Shown here piece after piece: positions 1 to 12,057 of a stretch of 64,000 nucleotides of DNA. This stretch comes from Chrysoperla carnea. Taxonomy: Eukaryota; Arthropoda; Insecta; Neuroptera; Chrysopidae. The position numbers were made by a program, and so were the translations under genes. Within the stretch, counting starts at the first letter, position 1; every line of letters starts with the position of its first letter. The notes beneath the pieces were generated by a model that searched no databases, was not told the DNA's origin, and saw only the letters and a list, made by a program, of their open reading frames with translations. The stretch lies in assembly GCF_905475395.1 (NCBI RefSeq), contig NC_058337.1:134499960-134563959 (forward strand), written 5' to 3'.

Positions 1-1486
1 TGGTGGGGTTTCGTCCCTTCCCCTCCCAGTAATATATATATGTATACATACATATGGTAAAACAGTTCATTTGGCTATAACTTGAAAAATATTTGATTGA
101 TTTTAATGAAACTAATATCAATAGTAGGTTTTATTACTTACAACTTTCGGTTAAAATTTTAGCAAAATCCATTAAGTAATTCGGCCCAAAGTTCCAATTT
201 AGTGAATTGTTTAAAATGGCTGCCATTTTATGCCATTTTGTCCTACGAGGTTAAATTTTTTTTTAAATTGTAGCATTTTTTATTAGCTTTTGATTTAATA
301 AGAAGTGGCTCACACGTAAAATGACTCCTTGGTCCATATTTTTGCGAAAAACGGAAAATTTAACACTTTCTGGAAATAATTGTTTGGGGGGTGTATGGAC
401 TGGCTTTGGGGGATGTTTTTTGCTTTGGCTTCAGAAAAATATTTTTAAAAGAGGTCTATATGGTTTAAAGCAAAATTTTTAAGTTTTAACCCCCGCGCTG
501 TTAGGGGGAAGGAGTGTATGGAATAAATGTATCTTAAAAGATTTTAAAAAGAGGTCAAAATCGTTTAAAATGCTAAAGTAACCTAAAACTTAAGATGCTT
601 TTATTAATATAGCCCTTTTTACAACATCCACCCCCTCCCCTCCCGCTTTCATACTTTTTGCAAATTAAAAATTTTTATGACGTATAAAGGGGTTTTTGGG
701 GTCGCTGATCTCGAATTTAGCAAAGGATTATCAAAAAAATGATAATATTTTTAGGGGGTGTACTTATTTGGGACAAAAATTCGCGTTCAGCTACCTCAAA
801 AACCCTTTATACTTCATACAAATTTTTAATTTGCAAAAAGTATGAAAGCGGGAGGGGAGGGGTGAATGTTGTAAAAAGGGTTATATTAATACAAACATCT
901 AAAGTTTTGGGTTACTTTAGCATTTAAAACTATTTTGACCTCTTTTTTAAATCTTTTAAAATGCATCTATTCCATACACCTCTTTCCCCTAATAGCGCGG
1001 GGGTTAAAACTTAAAAATTTTGCTTTAAACCATATAGACCTCTTTTAAAAATATTTTTCTGAAGCCAAAGCAAAAAACACCCCCCCAAAGCCAGTCCATA
1101 CACCCCCCAAACAATTATTTCCAGAAAGTGTTAAATTTTCCGTTTTTCGCAAAAATATGGGCCAAGGAGTCATTTTACGTGTAAGCCACTTCTTATTAAA
1201 TCAAAAGCTAATAAAAAATGCTACAATTAAAAAAAAAATTTAGGACAAAATGGCATAAAATGGCAGCCATTTTAAACAATTCACTAACTTGGAACTTTTG
1301 GCCGAATTACTTAACGGATTTTGCCAAAATTTTAACCGAAAGTTGTAAGTAATAAAACCTACTATTGATATTAGTTTCATTAAAATCAATCAAATATTTT
1401 TCAAGTTATAGCCAAATGAACTGTTTTACCATATGTATGTATACATATATATATTACTGGGAGGGGAAGGGACGAAACCCCACCAA
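1..1486. mobile_element. Long palindromic (foldback-like) element, left end cut by window
   Basis: The first ~700 bases reappear as their reverse complement from about 790 to 1486, with a spacer near 705-790. Position 1 (TGGTGGGGTTTCGTCC) pairs with 1471-1486 (GGACGAAACCCCACCA). The arms pair over almost their whole length with scattered mismatches and small indels. No transposase frame is visible; the short open frames inside are AT-rich and unlike proteins. The size and structure suggest a non-autonomous foldback element or MITE-like palindrome. The left boundary may lie before the window, so no target-site duplication can be assigned. Confidence 0.85.
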
Positions 1487-1990
1487 AAAAATTTGAGGAG
1501 TAGTTCTTAACATTGACTACAAACCTACCAAATTTGGATATGCACCGATGTCTCCTCTTGCGAATATAAAATAAAAATGATAAAATTTCTGAAAAAAATT
1601 CCATTTTTGACGCCATTTTGTTGGTTAGACATGTTGCACCACTCCGCGAAAGTAAAAAATTTCAAAAAATACTTATTTTGATGTGAAAAGAAAAACCCCA
1701 AAGTTTCGTTGCTCGAACTTTTAATCCATACACAAGGCGTAATTTCACTCTACTAAAGGATTTCTTCCCCTTTTGCTAAAGTCTCAAATGTCAAATATAT
1801 TCTTGGAATCGCTAACATTTTCTGGACATGTTTGGCATTATTTTAAAATTGGTGCAAAGTTTTTAGCCTTGGCAATAAACCACCTAAAAATATCCCAACG
1901 ATGATAAAGCCATCTCATATGATACAAAAAAGAATAGATTACAGGCTAAAAATACAAATTAAAGAAAACAAATGTAGAATTTGATTAGTC
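1487..1990. other. Unassigned AT-rich intergenic stretch
   Basis: I see no gene, repeat arms or RNA signature here. It separates the palindromic element from the mariner remnant. Confidence 0.5.
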
Positions 1991-2655
1991 ACCGCAAATG
2001 TCCAAATTGATGCCCATTTTAATCCAAATATTGCTGATAACGGGAAGTAATGGAATCGTAAACGTGATGAATCATTTCATTAAGAATTTTGTTGCATTCT
2101 CTATGAATTGCCGACTTCAATTTATCGACTGTTGTCAATTTGGACAAATAAACCTCATCTTTGATGAATGTCCACATAAAAAAATTAAGCGACATGAGGT
2201 CTGGAGAAAGCGGAGGCCATTCTATAACGCCCATTCCATCTGTTCGGCAGATTTTCATTGTGACAATCTCTCATATTATATGATGATAGTGGAGAAGTAC
2301 TCCATTTTGTTGAAAATAATAGTTATCTTTATCATCAAACTGCTCACAAATACTTGGAATGATATCTGCAAACAATAAATTCAAGTAAACAGCACCAGTT
2401 TGTATTACAGTGTTATCAAAAAAGAATGTTCCAATTAAACCCTGCGTCGGTGGATCTATCTTATAAACTCTTTTTTAAACCGCCTTTGCACTTTTATAAC
2501 GTTCTCACACTTATGGTAGCACTTTAAAATAAATTTACGTTTTTCAAAGGCTAGTCTAATATCAGCCATTATTTTAAATAGGTTACACCTAGAAAAATAA
2601 TATAAATAAGAAAAAATGAGATATTAAACTGTGTATACATTTTTTGGGCACTCCG
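1990..2655 (-). pseudogene. Decayed mariner/Tc1-like (DDE/D) transposase, internally deleted
   Basis: Read on the minus strand, an N-terminal piece near 2570-2460 (MADIRLAFEKRKFILKCYH) resembles the helix-turn-helix region of insect mariner-like transposases. It ends at a stop, and the middle of the gene is missing. The C-terminal part follows: a [12 protein letters not shown] block near 2310 matches the conserved FQQDGAPPH catalytic Asp region with Asp changed to Asn. Then WPPLSPDLMSLNFFMW (about 2225-2170) matches the WPxxSPDLxPxDFFLW signature. Frame changes separate the blocks. It is a dead copy. A likely outer end lies near 2655, where GGAGTGCCCAAAAAATGTAT reads on the minus strand. Confidence 0.75.
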
Positions 2656-2920
2656 TATTTAGGCAATCCAGTCTTTTGTTTCACACTCTCTATACTTGGT
2701 ATTTCAAATATCGGTTCGGTATTATTCTTTAAAATATTAGTTATTCCACCGGGAAGTGACTGATGATAAGGGGCTGGGCTGTCACTAGTGTCATTGATGA
2801 CAGTTTTTTAATTAAATATTTTAATTTAACATTTTATTAATAAAAAAATGTATGTTTTTTAAAATTTGTGTAATGTATTTTTAAAGAAGTGTTTTATAAT
2901 TGATATTGTGTAAGAATATT

Positions 2921-5646
2921 ATGTCAGAAATGAAGGAAAAAGATGCAAATATTGTTAAAATAGCTGTGGAAATGACCGATCAGGTCCCACAGCTAATACA
3001 TTTTAATCAAACTCAACCTTTAAGTACAATCATCAAAGAATTGTGTAATGGTTGGGGTCTAATGGGACCAGAACAATATGCTTTGCAATTCTCTGAAAGT
3101 AACAATCAAAATTATATTACGGAGAAAAATCGTAATGAAATTAAGAATGGTTGTGTGCTTCGTTTAGAGCATTCAGCAGCTAAAACAGCTCAAGATATTT
3201 TTCTCAAGTTAAATAATGGTACGAACGAAGAGAAAACTGCAGCTTTACAAAAACTATCAACACTTAGCCCTGATATGACTTTTGCACTTGAGTTTATAAA
3301 TATACAAGGCTTAGCATTGCTTATCAGCCATATCGAAGGTATGTACTTTTCATATAATACGGATCAAAATCCAAAACCTATCTTAACTTCAAATTCAAAG
3401 TTACCTTAACTTCAAATTCGAACCCAATAATTTTCCCTGGAAGTTTTCGTCATTTATGCATGCATTTCGGTTCTTTTGTTGAACCCGATAGATTAGTATT
3501 ATTTTGGTAAGCCATTGATATAAATTGAGTTGGTGATTAGCATGAACAGAATATACTCTAAGTTTTTTGAGTCTTTCTCAGATTTCCTGAGGATCAGTGT
3601 TTGATCGCAATCACAGGGTTAACCAAAAAGCCATAAAACCCGCAGGATCATACTAACTCGAGTCCATAAAAGGGATGAAAAACCCGTGGATCAGTGAATG
3701 AACGCAATCACCTCGATAAACTATTAATTTTTCACCAGCTCCGACAATGGATTCGTAATAGACGTAAAATATACTTTAGTTTTTACCTGACCTTCTTGAA
3801 GCTTTTTAAACACGATTGTATCCGAATAACCTTATCGTATTCAAATCTGATTCAGAAATAATTAAAGACTAAAATTTTCGTTACAGGCGGTAAATTTAAA
3901 ACCAGCATGTTAGCGTTTGCATTGCTGTCATTCGTCGAATTAATGGATCACGGAATTGTATCGTGGGATGTTCTAGAAAATCCATTTATTAATAAAATTG
4001 CAAGTTTTCTAAACAATCAAACTCCTGCGCCTGACGCAAAAGTTATCCAAGCATCACTTTCCATTTTGGAAAGTATTGTCCTAAACAGCACCGATAAGTA
4101 TCCACAAGTTGAGAAAGAAGTTCCATTAACAAATTTAATCGTTCATTTACAAAACGTTCAACATCCGGTTATCCAACAAAACACAATCGCATTAATTAAT
4201 AGTTTATTCTATAAGGCAGACGCACAAAAACGGACCACAATTGCTTCAACACTAAGTTCGAAACAAATTCGAAACGTGATATTAAGTAACATAATTCAAT
4301 ATGCATCGGGGCAAGTTCGTACTGAAATGGCGTATCAATTATATGTCCTACAAACATTATGTTTGGGTCAACTTGAACAACGAATGATGACAAAAATGGA
4401 TCCTCAAGATCAAGATGCTCATGATAAGATCAAAGAATTACGTCGAATTGCATTCGATACTGATGGAACATGTAATTCTAACGATGTTACCGCCCGAAAA
4501 CAATTAGGAACATTTGCAAAAGATTACAAAAAATTAGGTTTTAAATCGGATATTAATCCGGCGTTAGATTTTACCGAAACACCACCGGGTATGCTTGCAT
4601 TAGATTGTATGGTTTATTTTGCTCGAAATCATACCGAAAGTTATACGAAAGTTGTTTTAGAGAATAGCTGTCGAGCTGATGAACATGAGTGTCCGTTTGG
4701 ACGTACCAGTGTGGAATTAGTAAAGTTGTTATGTGAGGTTTTACGTATTGGGGAAGCCCCAAGTGAACAAGGACAAATTTATCATCCTATGTTTTTTACA
4801 CATGATCATCCTTTCGAGGAATTTTTCTGTATTTGTATCGTTCTGTTAAATAAAACATGGAAAGAAATGCGTGCAACGATTGAGGACTTTGTTAAAGTAT
4901 TTAGTGTTGTTCGGGAACAAATTACACGTGCACTTGTGACTCAACCACCTGGATTCGATAAATTCAAACAAAAATTACAGTTATTAACATATTCGGAAAT
5001 AACAAATCTTTGGCAACAAGAACGAACTAATCGCGAAGAATGGGAATCTCATGCACGACCAATCGTTGAATTAAAAGAACAAATAACACCGGAAATAATG
5101 GATTTAATTCAACAGCAACGATTAGCGTTACTAGTTGAAGGTACACGATTTACGAAGTATTCGTCGCGTGGTCAACGTATTAAAGATAAATTTTGGTATG
5201 TACGATTATCACCAAATCATAAAATATTCCATTATGGTGATTGCGATGAAAAATCTACGCCCAGTTTGGAAGAATTACCCAATAAACTGGCTGTAATCGA
5301 TATTAAAAGTTTGGCGACGGGGAAAGAATGTCCACATATGAAAGATGCCCGTGGACGTAAAACAACTCATCAACTTGCCTTTTCATTAATTTTGGATTCG
5401 GTTGATGTGACGTCCTTAGATTTTGTAGCACCGGATGAGCAATGCTTTGATTATTGGACGGATGGTATTAATGCATTACTTGGCAATAAAATGTTGAGTA
5501 AACAAACTGAAAATGATTTGGAAACATTGTTATCGATGGAAATTAAATTGAGATTATTGGATGCGGAAGGTGTTGATATTCCACAAGATCCTCCACCAAT
5601 TCCAGCTGATCCACCAAATTACGATTTTTGTTACGATTTAAAATAG
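2921..5646 (+). CDS. ELMO1/Ced-12: Engulfment and cell motility protein (ELMO/CED-12)
   Basis: Two exons, 2921-3338 and 3887-5646, joined across a 548-bp intron (AAG|GTATGT donor, TTACAG acceptor, phase 1), encode 725 aa, close to the ~727 aa of vertebrate ELMO1. ELMO proteins bind DOCK1-family exchange factors to activate Rac at the plasma membrane during engulfment of dying cells, myoblast fusion and migration. The N-terminal ~110 residues resemble the ubiquitin-like Ras-binding region. Armadillo-like helices follow to ~300, then the ELMO domain (~300-490, with GQLEQRMMTKMDPQDQ and HPFEEFFC), and a PH domain (~554-676, with KDKFWYVRLSPNHKIFHYGD). The C-terminus is proline-rich (PPPIPADPP), the part that contacts the DOCK SH3 domain. 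The ATG at 2921 is the first that fits the family N-terminus. An AATAAA lies at 5801. It appears complete and functional. Paralogue identity (1 versus 2/3) does not matter in insects, which usually have one. Confidence 0.96.
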
Positions 5647-6521
5647 ATATTTCTTTTATTCGTTGAATACTCGCTATTTTTAACTGTTTAAGGTGATCCT
5701 GTATCCAATCGGAAGACATAAAGTGTCTTCTTTGCACGTCAATCTGATGTTCAGTTAGGCTCTCAATAATTTAAACTCAGGGTCGAGAACGTTTTTTTTA
5801 AATAAACTATACTCCATGAAATGACCTGAAAAACATTTATTTCGAGAGGCGTGTGCGTTTTTGATTCCATTGAGTGAGTAGTAACGTTATTTTTATCATT
5901 AAATATACGAAAAGGTACTAAATTTTCCCTAGTAATTTTCGGGATCACTTTAAAATATTTAAATGTTTTATTCCATTGGGCTGCGAAATATTATATTTAT
6001 CATTTTCCGCCCAAATTATTTTAAAATGCATGCAAGTTTTAAGTACAAATTTTAATAATTTTCGATTTTAAGTTAACATAATCTACGTATCAAAAATAGT
6101 TGTTTCACCCTAAAAGACCTGCTAAAATCAATATTTCTCAAATTTGAATGTAACTTCGATTTTCCTGTTGATTCGCAGTCTTCTCTATTAATAAGTTTTT
6201 TAATTGTGATGGAAATTCGAATGTCTATCTGTGATTTTTACCAAGATATCTTACCTTTGATATCTTGGTAAAAATAAATAGTTCTAATCTTCTACGGACG
6301 AGTATTTCGTTTTTATCCTTGAGCACAATTAATATTTTTAATTGCATATAATCCTTGGTGGATCTGTTAGTAATCGTCGATGAAGATCGTCTTCAAATAA
6401 TGTATTTTTTTGTCTACGATTCGTTAGGTTGCGCTATCCTGAAGTTATGTTAATAAGAAGTTAGAATGAATCTACATCAACCTTCTTATGTGAGTTACCA
6501 GAAGGCCAATCTCTAGCCCGT
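5647..6521. other. ELMO 3' flank and intergenic DNA
   Basis: The stretch holds the probable ELMO 3' UTR, with a candidate polyadenylation hexamer at 5801-5806, then AT-rich DNA without coding signal. A perfect hairpin at 6234-6275 is listed separately. Confidence 0.5.
6234..6275. repeat. Perfect 17-bp hairpin
   Basis: ATTTTTACCAAGATATC (6234-6250) is followed, after an 8-base spacer, by its exact reverse complement (6259-6275). It is probably the remnant of a small inverted-repeat element. Confidence 0.8.
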
Positions 6522-6722
6522 AGAGATATTATAAGAATAGAGTGCGCGATAGAACAGTGAGAATGTCCACAGGTAAGAGAGAGTTAACACTGCCGAGCTA
6601 CCGTGTCATTTCCTCTATGGTGACGTCATCATATGATACATAGAGATACGCTATTTTGACTATTATTGGCTCAGCAGCGTTCTTACCTGCGGACAATCTC
6701 ACTCTATTCTTATAATATCTCT
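6522..6722. mobile_element. ~200-bp MITE with terminal inverted repeats
   Basis: The left end AGAGATATTATAAGAATAG (6522-6540) is the reverse complement of the right end at 6704-6722. The inverted similarity continues inward (GTCCACAGGTAAG against CTTACCTGCGGAC), with a ~14-base insertion in the left arm. No coding capacity. Non-autonomous DNA element, superfamily not assignable. Confidence 0.75.
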
Positions 6723-7606
6723 CTGCTCTAGTTAATCCAATTTTAATTGGGTTAAATTAATACTGTTTGGCGTTTTTTATGCTACTATTAGAAGAGTGTG
6801 ATATTGATTCACTCTAACAATCAGGAATGGAAATCAGGAAAATAGTTAGGTTCGTTTTTCTATGAAAAATCATGTGCTCATGTCAAATGTTTTTCCTGAA
6901 AATCAATGATATTGATAGTTTTTTAAACCAAATTCTAAGTTTTATTTAAGAATGTATCCATAATCATATTCTATCGAATATTTATATCTGAATATTCAAA
7001 ATAAGACGAGTAGTAGCACTAATTATTAATAGTATTTTAGAAAATATATTAAGGATGTCGCATATATGATCTATAATTCATAAAGTTATTAAAAATATTC
7101 ATCACAAAAAAGGCAACTAAAGGTTGATTTAATTGAGAATGACTCAAACTGACATTGACGTTGTTTAAAATGAATAATTTCATCATTTTGATATGGCATT
7201 TTTTAAAAAGATTATTACGCATACATTTCCATTAAAATGACGAATTTGTTCATTTCAATGTGAGTAAAGAACACAACCAGTATCAGTCACAGACTTGCAT
7301 CAAGTACTTTTATTAAAGAAATCTTCCTAGTACATATAATAGTAAGATATAACCAATCAAAGAAATCTCGGTAATTTTTTTAACACACGAGTACGATGAA
7401 ATATCAGTGTGAGTCATGCTATTTCAGTGAGCGTATTCAACAGATAAAAAGCACGGCCTCTAAATTTAGCAGAGTTATATATATTTTCTGCAGTTAGAAA
7501 GAAATAGGCGATATATGAGGGTGCTAAATTTACAGAGAAACTACCGTTTTTCTAAGCCGCTCGTTTTCTGCTGAATACGGCCAATGAATGTATCTTTCTT
7601 GTTTGT

Positions 7607-8145
7607 AGGTATACTAAGTTTAGTCCCAAGTTTGTAACGCTTAAAAATATTGATGCTATAAACAAAATTTTGGTATAGGTGTTTATAAAATCACCTAATT
7701 AGTCCATTTTCGGTTGTCTGTCCGTCTGTCTGCCAACACGATAACTCAAAAACGAAAAAAGATATCAAGATGAAATTTGTATAGAGTACTCAGGACGTAA
7801 AAAGTGAGGTCGAGTTCGTAAATGACCAACACAGGTCAATTGAGTCTTGACCTATGGGCCCGTAAGACCCATCTTGTAAACCGTTAGAGATAGAACAAAA
7901 GTTTAAATGTAAAAAATCTTCCTTATCAAAAAATAAACAACTTTTGTTTGAAACATTTTTTCGTAAACTTCACTGTTTACCCGTGAGAGCGCAAAATAGG
8001 CGTAAATTGTAGAGTATTTATTATATGGGGATATCAGTTACGTATGTGTGACATGTATGTATGTGTAATGTGATAGAGTAATCAACACTGTTTATGCATG
8101 GTATTTCAACAATTAACTCAGTCAATTGTTTGTTTTCACTTGTTT
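7607..8145 (+). repeat. Dispersed ~550-bp repeat, copy 1
   Basis: Starts AGGTATACTAAGTTTAGTCC and ends near TGTTTTCACTTGTTT. The same segment recurs five more times in the window, on both strands. Shared blocks include CCCAAGTTTGTAACGCTTAA, a TCTGTCCGTCTGTC stretch, AAACCGTTAGAGATAGAAC and AACAATTAACTCAGTCAA. Non-coding. Probably a non-autonomous transposon family; no transposase is visible in any copy. Confidence 0.85.
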
Positions 8146-11100
8146 ATTTATAGAAAAAAACAAAAAAATGCGACATCCATTATATTCTCGATTACCATTT
8201 ATTAAAAAAAATATAAGTAAAAGCCAAAGAAAATAAATAAACAAATTGAATCTCTATGAATATAATTTATTTATAATTTTTATATTATTATTATAGCATT
8301 ACGTAATTAATAAAGCATCCATTTTACATTTTTATATATATTATAATATTTATATTTTTTAAATGATAAAAACTATATTATTCATAAACTATATATCAAT
8401 ATTATAAATATTTTAATTATTATAAATGTTATGCGTGCATAATTTTTTTTATTATTATTTATATATTTCATTATTAATAAATAAAATATATTTTATATTC
8501 TTATCATAAATTACGTCATCAATAGTTTTATTTATTATGTGTTTTATTTAAGGAAGTTATTACAAATTATTCTTTAAATAAAAGTTTTGGATTTTATAGA
8601 ACGATACATCATGAATGATGCAAAGATAAACGTAGCAGGGTTTACAAAATACAAAATACAAAATGTGATGATTGGGTTCGTTCCGTAAACCTCGCACTCA
8701 CAAAGAAGTTATCTTCATTGAAGTAAGGCTACGGCAGTTAAAATGTGAGTATTATATCGTTGTATTTATAAGCTAAGTTTACGTTAGAGTGTCTGTCTTA
8801 GACACACTTGACCATAAGGTCCGTTGTGATAACTCATAACTAAAAAGTTGGTCTATGAACCCTATGTTGGCCCGGTTACTACTCCATGAACCATTTTGAG
8901 ATGTTTAAGAACCCTCAACAGTGCTTTGACGTCAAGGGACTTCAGATCGGAGAGGTTATCAAAGAAGGGCTGATTCAAGCAAATCTTCTCATGTCAAGAG
9001 AGATAGAGAAGACCAGACATTGTAAATGAAGCTAAGTTCATCATATTTTTAGAAGATATTGTATCAAATAAACTATAGAAACATTTGGAAAACAGTTAAA
9101 TTTATCTCTTTGGCAATATTGTTGCCAACTGACGCTTTTGGTTTGATTTGCTTATATTGGCCTTTGGCCTAAGAGGCACACTTTTTTTTGCAACAACTTC
9201 CTATCAACATAAACTTAAATATAAATTAATTGATAAACTAATCAAATATAGGCATAGCATTTGACAATTTAATTATATATTTTTAATATAAAAATACTCA
9301 TTTTATCAATATTATCAAAAAATATTGACATTTGTAAAAAAATGATATATATTTGTGGTAAATAAATAGTCTTTAAAGTGGTTTTTATGAGCATATTGAA
9401 TTACACGTAAAATTTATGCGTCAAATTTATATCACGTTAGTGACATTGCTCGAATATCCGTTAAATAGACGGTATTTTAATGCTAAGATGTCAGCGCCAC
9501 GAGTGAAAAAAGTGTGAACTATATTTTTTTAGGCTCAGCTGATTTTTCCATTGAATGAAGAGACAAGAGATGTATAATATTTATTTCATTAAATTTATGT
9601 TATAATATCTTTGAAAAAATCACTTTATGTCTATGCGAGCTTACATTTATAGTTCTTTTTTCTATCGCTAGATAGCGCCTTAGCATTAAGGTCCCATAAT
9701 CATCTACAAAAAAAAGCACTTATAATTAACTCGATTTCGATAGTATGTAAAGAAATTTTAATATAGTTAGCTTACAATTGTATTTGTGTAAATAGCTTTG
9801 ATGATTATAGCTAACTATGTTAAAATTCAATCGCACATTATCGAAATCGAGTTTTTTACTAATGAATTTTTTGTAGATTATCGCGTTATAAAATCGATAA
9901 GCTGTTTACACCTAAGTGTACAAGTGATTAGAGATTTCATTGTTTCATTTAGATTTTCGAGTACAAGTAACATAACTCGCTAGTTTTTAAAAAAATCAAC
10001 GCCATCTTTATAAATCTACCAACCAAATTTGTAATTTAGTTCTAAATATTGTTATTGAGTGTAAACAGCTCATTATATAAAAAAAATATTGTCTAATCTT
10101 AATTAAAGAAGGCTACTTGGACAGTGAATTACTGGACTGATTATATGCGAATGAATTATGAAGCGTGTTAAAATTATAAAAGGCATTAAGAGTGTCCAAA
10201 CATTAAACTTAAAGAAGTTGTATATGAGATATCTTTTCAACTGTTTTTTATTTTATTTTTATTTTGAAATAGTAAAATGAGTGTTCAGTTCTAGCTACTA
10301 ACCGTGTACTACGTAATTTTCTTTAACTCATATTATCAATATGACTCCAATATTCATCGTTTGAAAAATTGAAACGCAAGGTATGATCGAGGGCCTTTAA
10401 AATTAAGCACAAACAAGGCCTTCGATGGTATCGAACTCGACATATTGATTTAGTCATCGAAGAATTCTATTTTTCACATAAGCGAAGCCCAGTGTAGCTA
10501 CGGTGGTCATATAATACACAAAATGGCATGAAATATTCTAAATTAATTTACGTTCGGACACTCTTGATAGAAAACCCTTTATAATTTAACTGTTTTAACC
10601 TAGCGTGTTTATTTAGCAGATAATACTCTTGCTTTATTGATTCATTGTTTTTTTTTTTTTAAAGTAATAATGCCTTTTTATGAAACCTTGTGGTTTAAGA
10701 GAAACTAAGACGCTGTGAAATTATATTCTTTTTTTTTCATTGACCAAAAAATTTTCAACGTTGACCAAAAAGAACGTAAAGAGTTGAATGAAGTTGGTTT
10801 ATTTTTTTAATATGGAGAAAGCAAAACCTTATTCTTCATATAATCGATCGAGATTCAAGTCTCGAATTTTAATGAAGTCAAAAATGATATATCAAAATCG
10901 TAGAGGGATATTTTACGCGCAAGTCCACGAAGCACATGGTCGGTGAGTTATTTTTGGTCTACGATGATTACCCATAGTGGAAAATTTCTAGGCAAATAAT
11001 TCAGATAGATAAATTTTTTCATTTATGAAAACTGGATCCGATTCACTCTATAGTGTCGATCTTAGTTCGTATTTCTATTATTTGGAAAATTCTACACACT

Positions 11101-12057
11101 TTTCCTTGATATTATCTTAACCGTTTCTAATTTTTCGGATGTTGAAAATTGAAAGTACAAGGAGAATTGGAGAACGAACTAAAAACACCCTGGTAGAAAT
11201 ATTTCCCTGAAGAAACTCTTTCTTTTAGTTTTTCAGAGAAAGGAAAGCATAGGTTGTGAAATAAAAGTCTTATTTAGAGTTTTTCAAGATTTTTTCAGAG
11301 CTTATTTCAGAGAACTATTTTTCCCAGGGCAGACTGTATAATGCTATTCCATTTTTTTTTTTGGTTAAATTCCCCAAATTATAAGTGAAGGTAAGAAAGT
11401 ATTTTACTGAATCGAAAGGCTATATCAATATCGACACTAATGTGTGAATCGAACCTTAATATTATTTAAAAAAGGCATTATAGTATCAAATTGCGAACGC
11501 TAATCAAATATATGAAACTGATTATCAATCAAACATTACAACAGCCGAAGATCTACGTCATTTTCGCAAGGACATTTATTGAAAATTCGCTCTAAAGTTT
11601 AGTTTACTAACGTAATCAAACCTTTTCGACATGAGAGGTGTAAATTTTATACCGAAAGCTGTAAGAAGTAGAACCAAAAATTTGGTTCGAAACATTTTTG
11701 AAAAAGTCGAATGTAAGGGAGGATTTTTTACAGCGGATTTATTCGAATTGATTCGTTTTTCAAGAAATGTTTCGAACTAAAGTTATACCCAAAGAAACTA
11801 TTTTATCAAATTTTCGAATTTTGCGAAAATGACATTGGTTTTAGATCTCATAACCCTTGTACTAAAATATTGTATCCTAAAGACACATTTTTCCATCGTG
11901 ACATGTCTTTATAAAAAAATAATTGACGAAATCGTATTAACAATTTGTATCAAATCGCTACAATTTAATTTGTAACAACCTTCTACTAAGACGTTGTCGT
12001 TTTTGTAGCATGATTATTCAGTCTACATGGTGTGCTGTTTGTGCATTCAGGTCTCAA
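8146..12057. other. Intergenic DNA between ELMO and the DHHC gene
   Basis: Mostly very AT-rich (8150-8600 especially), with no convincing open frame. It contains an inverted-repeat element at 9698-9880. The rest shows no structure I can name. Confidence 0.5.
9698..9880. mobile_element. Short inverted-repeat (MITE-like) element
   Basis: The TAATCATCTACAAA side (from 9698), with AACTCGATTTCGATA inside, pairs with TATCGAAATCGAGTT and TTTGTAGATTA on the right. The arms are ~75 bp with mismatches, and the middle holds CTAACTAT/ATAGTTAG-type complementarity. Non-coding. Confidence 0.7.

Noticed and set aside
739-927. Small ORF in the palindrome
   Set aside because: Spans the spacer and arm of a non-coding inverted repeat; no homology-like pattern.
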